DNA from: Phytophthora sp. 'mugwort'
Lineage: Eukaryota > Oomycota > Peronosporomycetes > Peronosporales > Peronosporaceae
Length of the DNA: 64,000 nucleotides
Direction of reading: 5' to 3'
Assembly: GCA_033558025.1 (NCBI GenBank)
Contig: JAUCEF010000002.1
Span: 806,001-870,000, forward strand
The position numbers were made by a program, and so were the translations under genes. The notes below the pieces were generated by a model that did not search any database, was not told the DNA's origin, and saw only the letters and a list, made by a program, of their open reading frames with translations. Within the stretch, counting starts at the first letter, position 1. Every line of letters begins with the position of its first letter. Below are positions 58,931-64,000 of the stretch, piece after piece.

Positions 58931-60120
58931 CCAACACTCAATATGGCTACATTATTGGAAAAGACGAAACTTTGGCAGACGAAACTCTCATCATAATGTA
59001 CATTGTGAGCAGGGATCCCAAAACTTCGATATATAACTATTTTTTTCGCAAGGTCAGTACAATACATACCTATCTGTTTGATCTGACACCGACAAGCAAA
59101 TAAACTAGATGTCCACCAAACGTTGTTGGAAAGGGGCTTTCCTAATGTGCAGAGCACATCAAGAACTCGCCCCCCACCCATATGAAGAGCATTTAGGGCG
59201 TCTAGTGGTACATGCGTGAATACCAGCATGTCTAGAACTTTAGAGACCGCAGGCCGAAATTTCTTAAGCTACGAGTTTGTTGATAAACTCTGAAAAGCAA
59301 ACAACCGCGAATACGTGGGACTATCCTTCCTAGACAGTTTTCCAAATTTCGTACCCATTTCACCAAGAACCATTTTGTGTGGAAAACGTCACGCTGAGAC
59401 GCAAATATGCCAAACGGGTTTGCCTTTACGACTTGGGTATACACAAAGTTCAAGGTCTTGCATGCGACTGGTTCGTATTTATTTGATCCTACAAACCTCC
59501 CGTCATCGGCGTTTGCCTACGTCGATCGGAAAAGACAAAATATCATTCTTGCCTCGCCTAACCTGTTCAGATGATCCCCTCGCTAAGCATAGTGTCGGGA
59601 ACAAAATATTTATTTCTTTTTAAGGGTATCCTCGTCGACAGCCGGTATGTGTACCACCTATTTAGTACATGAAGCCATTTGTGCTTAACCGGCAGCCCTT
59701 CACCTGCCCGACGGGGCAGTATCGCAGGTCTTACAGTACAGTATTGGACGTTGTACATACGTCTGCTTTATAATCAGCATTACTACCTTACCCCAGCCTA
59801 GCCCCACGAAAATTGGCAAATTCTTCGTCGTACAGCCTTGTTAACCCTATATATACTTCTTATCCCAGATGTGGGGGGTCTTTAATGTATTTTGAGCTAA
59901 GAACGCCAGTAGTAGAAATCAAGTGCGAACCAAAACCTTGGGAAACTAATACTTTTGTAGAATCTTGTAATTAGAGTGTTATACAAACGTGAGGGAATCA
60001 TAGCCGGCTGCAACACACACAACCCCCATCTTGGCGCCTACATATTTGTTGTGCCGAGAAGCGTAGAGTCGTTACGACTTGTACGTCATTTCCTTAACTG
60101 CGTCCTTTACTTACATTCTG
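58931..60120. other. No recognisable gene
   Basis: Short frames only. The base composition changes here from GC-rich gene to AT-richer repeat DNA. Confidence 0.5.
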
Positions 60121-60142
60121 TGAAGCACACGAGCCAGTAAAT

Positions 60143-60920
60143 ATGCGCGAAGAAGACACCGTGCTTGCCGCTATGCTATTCGGCTTCGTCCTCTTCGAGG
60201 ATGTTATTGCGTTTATGGCAACACCTAATGTGCCGCGCCCAGTGATTTCACGTAAGGGCAGTTTCAACTTTAACGCTTTCAGTGATGGGGACTGCCGCCT
60301 TAACTTCCGCTTTTGGAAGGCCGACGTGATCCGACAATACAAGGCGCTACATTTGCACGGAGTCTACAAGCAGCCCAGTTAGGTTCGAGTGAGGGGCTTT
60401 GCATTATTATTCGTCGGCCGACGTACCCTGAGCGGTTAAGCGACCTTGTCGCTCTGTTTGGCACGTCACCCACCGCTCTCTGCTTCATCTTCCGCTTTAT
60501 GGCGAACCCCATCTACTCAAGGTTGGTGGACAACTCGTACTCGAATGTGGCATGTTGAGTTTGCCCGTTGCAGTGCTGACGCCGAAGCGCTGTCCGTGAA
60601 AGTTCAGTAATGTGCGTGCCACTGCTCGTTCTACACACGACCAGCCGCAGTGCTACAACGGACACAAACGAAAGCATACACAGAAGTACCAAGGAGTGAT
60701 GGCCCCGGATGGATTATTTATTAACTTTTACGGGCCTGTTGCCGGTCGCCGCGACGACATCTACTTACTTCGTGAAAGCCGTCTTCTCCATCGCCTCGAC
60801 GGCCAGCATGGCGAGGCCTTCTGCCTGTATTGATACCCAGCGTACCCAAACCGACCAGCACGACTGGTTGGTTAAAAGTCGTATTACCCGAGAGCAGGGA
60901 GCATTAACCCCTCATTCACC
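60143..60920 (+). pseudogene. PIF/Harbinger-type transposase relic
   Basis: Alternating frames show the start (MREEDTVLAAMLFGFVLFED), NFNAFSDGDCRLNFRFWKAD, IIRRPTYPERLSDLVALFGT and ALCFIFRFMANPIYSRLVD (60400-60540). The catalytic region reads QCYNGHKRKHTQKYQGVMAP with DGLFINFYGPVAGRRDDIYL (60650-60770), where G-R-R-D-D carries a catalytic Asp. It breaks off near 60915, just where a palindromic motif begins, so the 3' part including the last acid is lost. Confidence 0.75.
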
Positions 60921-61356
60921 GATGTATATCGAGTATACAAGTGATAATTTTCACATGTATATCGAGTATACATGTTTTCTGGCTTAATATAGGAAATGGC
61001 TCGAAGATTTGGAACGGCCATACAAATTCCAAGATCAGTGGCTGGAATTTTCTGAAATTAATTTCCTTTTCCTGTCTGCAGATGCACAGGGAAAGGGGGT
61101 AGAAGATAGATGTATCAGTTACGTGCATCGTGTGCACTTGTTTTATGTCATTGGAAGTAAATCATGTGCAGCGAGGGGGCATTCATCGCACGGGACAGGG
61201 CTTGCAGTCTGTAAGCACCATCCGACGATTTGCAATTTCAGTGAACTGTAAATGTAAATTACAGTTGGCTGGATATTTTTGCACCCATCGGCTACTGGCA
61301 GCCACCAATCATTTCAGATTTCGCCGGGACGAGTACAAGACCCAAGAAGCGGGAAT

Positions 61357-61862
61357 ATGACAGGCGACGAAGCCCCGCGCCGTACGCGTTCCGAGATGGC
61401 AAGTATTGTACGTACGTTTTGTATGCATGGTGGTGTGTGCGGCTCTACTAACTAGGCTGTTATTGTGCAGACTTGGATGCCGCAGCAGCTAGGGATGCTA
61501 CGCCTCGACATCAGCAGCCACCAGTACCACCCACGGGAATGAGCCAAGCATATGAGCTACACAACCGTGAAGTAGCACAGCGAGTGCAACAGGCGGCTAC
61601 TGGTGCGGGTGCGACAAGTGCGAAGAATCCGACACCAGCCGAGAAGCCGACCCCAGCCGAGAAGCCGACACCAGCCGAGAAGCCGATACCAGCCGAGAAG
61701 CCGACAAGTGCGAAGAATCCGACCCCAGCCGAGAAGCCGACTCCAGCCGAGAAGCCGACCCCAGCCGACACCAGCCGAGAAGCCGATACCAGCCAAGAAG
61801 CCGACACCAGCCGAGAAGTTGAAGACGACCACCAAGAAGCTGAAGAAGACCGCCAAAAATAG
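61357..61862 (+). CDS. Small repeat-rich protein, predicted two exons
   Basis: Predicted exons are 61357-61411 and 61471-61862, in frame across a GT-AG intron (donor gtacgt, acceptor tgtgcag), giving 148 residues. The start reads MTGDEAPRRTRSEMASIV, followed by an Ala/Gln-rich helix. Then come about eight copies of a Pro-x-Pro-Ala-Glu-Lys hexapeptide (18-bp units). Near 61770 an indel changes the frame within the same DNA repeat, so the tail reads Thr-Ser-Arg-Glu-Ala-Asp units. It ends with an acidic helix. The other frame (from 61603) stays open to 62325 and gives a Lys-rich continuation (KKLKTTTKKLKKTAKNRQK), so one frameshift may separate the original halves. Function unknown. Confidence 0.4.
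61616..61820. repeat. 18-bp minisatellite
   Basis: Repeats of ccagccgagaagccgac with c/a variation and interspersed aagtgcgaagaatccgac units, about eleven copies, inside the small gene. Confidence 0.9.
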
Positions 61863-62339
61863 GCAGAAGCCGCCCATTACGAAACAGCTCGATGGTCTTG
61901 CCGATGTGGGAGACAGCGTAATGCCGCTCCTCGTGGCAACGATGATTTCGGAGGAGGCTACCTCAGCTGCGACGACATGCAGACAAAAAAATGACACCAG
62001 GCTTGTTTTGCTAAGTCCAATATATATACTCGACATACATGGAAGCTATTTTTTCCATTCAAATCATGTATGTTGTGTACCATTCAGGCTTGAGGTATGC
62101 TGTTGCGTAAAGCTGCACCTGGGACAGGGGTCGCAGAATGTTGACGCCAAGTCGATCCCCTCTGCAGTCCTGTGTAACGTGCGTCCGGCCATCCCCAGGA
62201 GCCGATGGGAGCACTACGTAGTTGCAATTAATTGCTTCTACAGCAGTGTACCGCTGAGTTCACCCAGGCGGCCGCCAGGGTATGTTTTCTTTGCTATAGT
62301 TATATTATACCTTATGTTTATATGACAAGCTACGACTGA

Positions 62340-63300
62340 TACTGTACAGGACAACACTTCAACGTCGCAGGCGACAGCGCGCTCCCCATGACCGCATAGG
62401 AAGAGGAGCACGTCCCCTGACCCAGACTTCGACAAGACAGCGGCGGGCGAGAACAAGCGCTGCCATGGGCATGCAAGTTGTGCATCCGAACCCGGCTGCA
62501 CATTGCTGTCTTCAGGTCTACCACGAAGACTGGAGTTGTGGGCGGGACATCCCGCTGGAGTACAGGAGACGCGCGTTCTGGGTGGGAAACGCAAGGAAGA
62601 CGCCGAAGGCGATGAAGAAGAGGAGAGTGCTCACGAGTAGGGACGTTAGGTTCTTGCATGTTAAAGATAATCCATATCGTTTCGATTTCTACTCTTTGTG
62701 CCACCGTTTCTTGAAGCAAATTCCTGATGTAGCGCCGGCTCTAATAAAAGGTGCAGCAAATGGTCTAATGAGTATACATGTTTCGTTATACATTCTTTTT
62801 AAATAGAGCTCACATAGCCGCCCCACATGTACATCTCCATACTAAACGAGCTTTAAATAGGAAAATCCCACCCTTACCCTTCCACACACAAAATATATTC
62901 TTGTTTAATCTATTTTATGTAAATCTTTAGATAAAGTACTTAAATATTTAATAGATTCTAAAATATCAGAATTAAATTAATCCGTATTACAAAATTTAAC
63001 ATATATGAACGCAGCCAGGCATGTATACTCGATATACATGCATCCCCAAAAAAACTAAGTGTCAATTGTGTACGGTGACTGGGGGGTTAGCTGCGCAATG
63101 AGCGTTGTTCGAATCTCGTTTGAGAGGGGCTTCGGCGGTGTAACTTTGACTTTAGGCATATGAGAATATGAAGGTCGCTTCGAAGTTGTTACTCTCTCTT
63201 GTCGGATGTACTACAGGGTGGCGACTCTTCTGACACTTCTGACGAACTTTAGAAAGTGCACAAGCCCAAACCACATCTGAGGAAATTCGTCGCCAGTCCT
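62340..63300. other. Unassigned frame and AT-rich stretch
   Basis: A plus-strand frame at 62465-62806 (113 residues, with NPYRFDFYSLCHRFLKQIPD) is unassigned. From 62820 to 63015 the DNA is strongly AT-rich without genes. Confidence 0.3.
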
Positions 63301-63309
63301 GTTGCAGCT

Positions 63310-63585
63310 ACTATCTGTCTTCAATCCACATGTGTCCCTTTGGCTTGGTGGTGCAGAACCTGTGAGCGCGCCAACCAATTGTCTGAAAATGCGTGGACAA
63401 TATTAATGCAACCGTCTTAGTGCAACCATACATCCCAGTAAAGCAATCATATGAATAAGGCAACCTTACCCGCTGAACTTCCAGAGTTTCGGTCGTCTCT
63501 CGATCGAAGGCAACCATGTCGAGAACGAGTCCTTGCTTCTTCACCGTTTCATGCAACTGATTGAGGTCATATCGAGGTTTGCTTT
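63310..63585 (-). CDS. Small spliced coding fragment, unassigned
   Basis: On the minus strand, a coding-like exon ending near 63472 (DLNQLHETVKKQGLVLDMVA, then FDRETTETLEVQR) is followed by a likely intron (gtaagg near 63471 to ttttcag near 63383). A second exon reads TIGWRAHRFCTTKPKGHMWI and ends at the stop at 63311. The unspliced frame is also open. No start or 5' part is identifiable (an in-frame stop lies at about 63590), so this is either a gene fragment or a decayed gene. Confidence 0.35.
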
Positions 63586-64000
63586 AAGTCAAGTGCGCAC
63601 GGAGTTTGTACGCTTTCTGGGGAAGGAATGATCATCTTTGAAAACGTCGTGTGTGATCTGTGTCGCGGGTGGCTGAATGACAGCCAAAATGGCTTAATGA
63701 CATTGCGGCTTCGTGGGCAATTGCTACGTCATCTCGTCGCTAATGCGGACGTGCGGGTTGTCGTCGCTGCCGAAGGCGTCCCTTGGGGACACCAAGTTTC
63801 TTGTCCAATCCGTCAAGTTAGCCTGAAACCATTGGGATGTCATAATTGTTCGTTTGGCGCTTACGGGGAAACAGGTATTGCGAGTGCATGCGTACATGTA
63901 CATTAATTAACGAAGAATTTGCGTAGAAATAGAAACTGTATGCGAAGGAATACCAAAGGATGCCAATGACGGGAACTGTGGAGGAAAGAAAGGACTGCGA

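Larger units (their letters stand above)
60920..63040. mobile_element. Possible 2.1-kb element bounded by inverted 21-base motifs
   Basis: The 21-base motif at 60954-60974 (catgtatatcgagtatacat plus g) has its exact reverse complement at 63020-63040. A further copy lies at 60921-60938 and a diverged one at 62024-62041. The motif is itself nearly palindromic. The PIF transposase relic is cut where the first copy begins, which suggests insertion. The interior holds a repeat-rich small gene and, from 62820 on, AT-rich DNA. No transposase was recognised inside and no target duplication is evident. Confidence 0.4.

Noticed and set aside
61511..62036. Gly/Phe/Ser-rich minus-strand frames over the minisatellite
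   Set aside because: They are the reverse reading of the 18-bp repeat and are expected by chance from its composition.

Overview
This is eukaryotic nuclear DNA, most likely from an oomycete close to Phytophthora. Four things point there. The housekeeping genes are compact, with introns of about 60-85 bases and GT-AG borders. An Inr/flanking-element core promoter of the oomycete type lies upstream of the one secreted-protein gene. The mobile-element content (Crypton-type tyrosine recombinase, pogo/Tigger, MULE, hAT, PIF/Harbinger, Copia, Gypsy) matches these genomes. The layout is gene islands separated by a repeat-rich block. Species cannot be named from the sequence alone.

Island 1 (about 139-6459) holds a four-exon TPR-repeat gene (+), a two-exon ENTH-domain gene (-) and an uninterrupted 1161-codon gene for the ribosome-biogenesis factor NOL6/Utp22 (-). 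Island 2 (about 53038-58795) holds a four-exon PIG-U gene (GPI transamidase subunit, +), a predicted four-exon gene of unknown function (-) and the translation initiation factor eIF3m gene (-). I worked out the exon joins by keeping the reading frame across GT-AG introns. They are predictions but mutually consistent.

Between the islands lie about 46 kb dominated by broken mobile elements. In order: an unrecognised degenerate coding stretch (7.4-8.9 kb); a Copia relic (-, 9.7-12.5 kb); a long featureless decayed stretch (12.6-20.4 kb); one intact-looking gene for a secreted cysteine-containing protein (20451-22238); pogo-type relics (23.5 and 24.8-26.0 kb); a complete hAT-type MITE with target duplication (26.3-26.9 kb); a MULE relic (27.6-29.0 kb); a hAT relic (29.5-31.2 kb); a PIF/Harbinger relic (33.3-33.7 kb); a Crypton-like relic (35.2-37.2 kb); a foldback MITE and a Gypsy integrase relic (38.2-39.9 kb); an antisense pseudogene piece of the secreted-protein gene (42.7-43.0 kb); pogo relics, one with both terminal inverted repeats (43.5-46.9 kb); a hAT 5' relic (47.2-47.9 kb); a three-unit satellite-like array (49.0-49.5 kb); and a second MULE relic (-, 50.4-51.5 kb). 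After island 2 (59-64 kb) there is another PIF/Harbinger relic, cut by a possible 2.1 kb element bounded by a 21-base inverted motif and carrying a repeat-rich small gene, then a small spliced coding fragment.

The housekeeping genes act in separate processes (rRNA maturation, translation initiation, GPI anchoring, membrane trafficking); nothing suggests a joint pathway. The most noteworthy items are the secreted-protein family with a gene and a broken second copy in the same window, the two elements with readable ends and target duplications, and the predicted four-exon gene without known relatives. I found no CRISPR array, rRNA gene or convincing functional tRNA gene.
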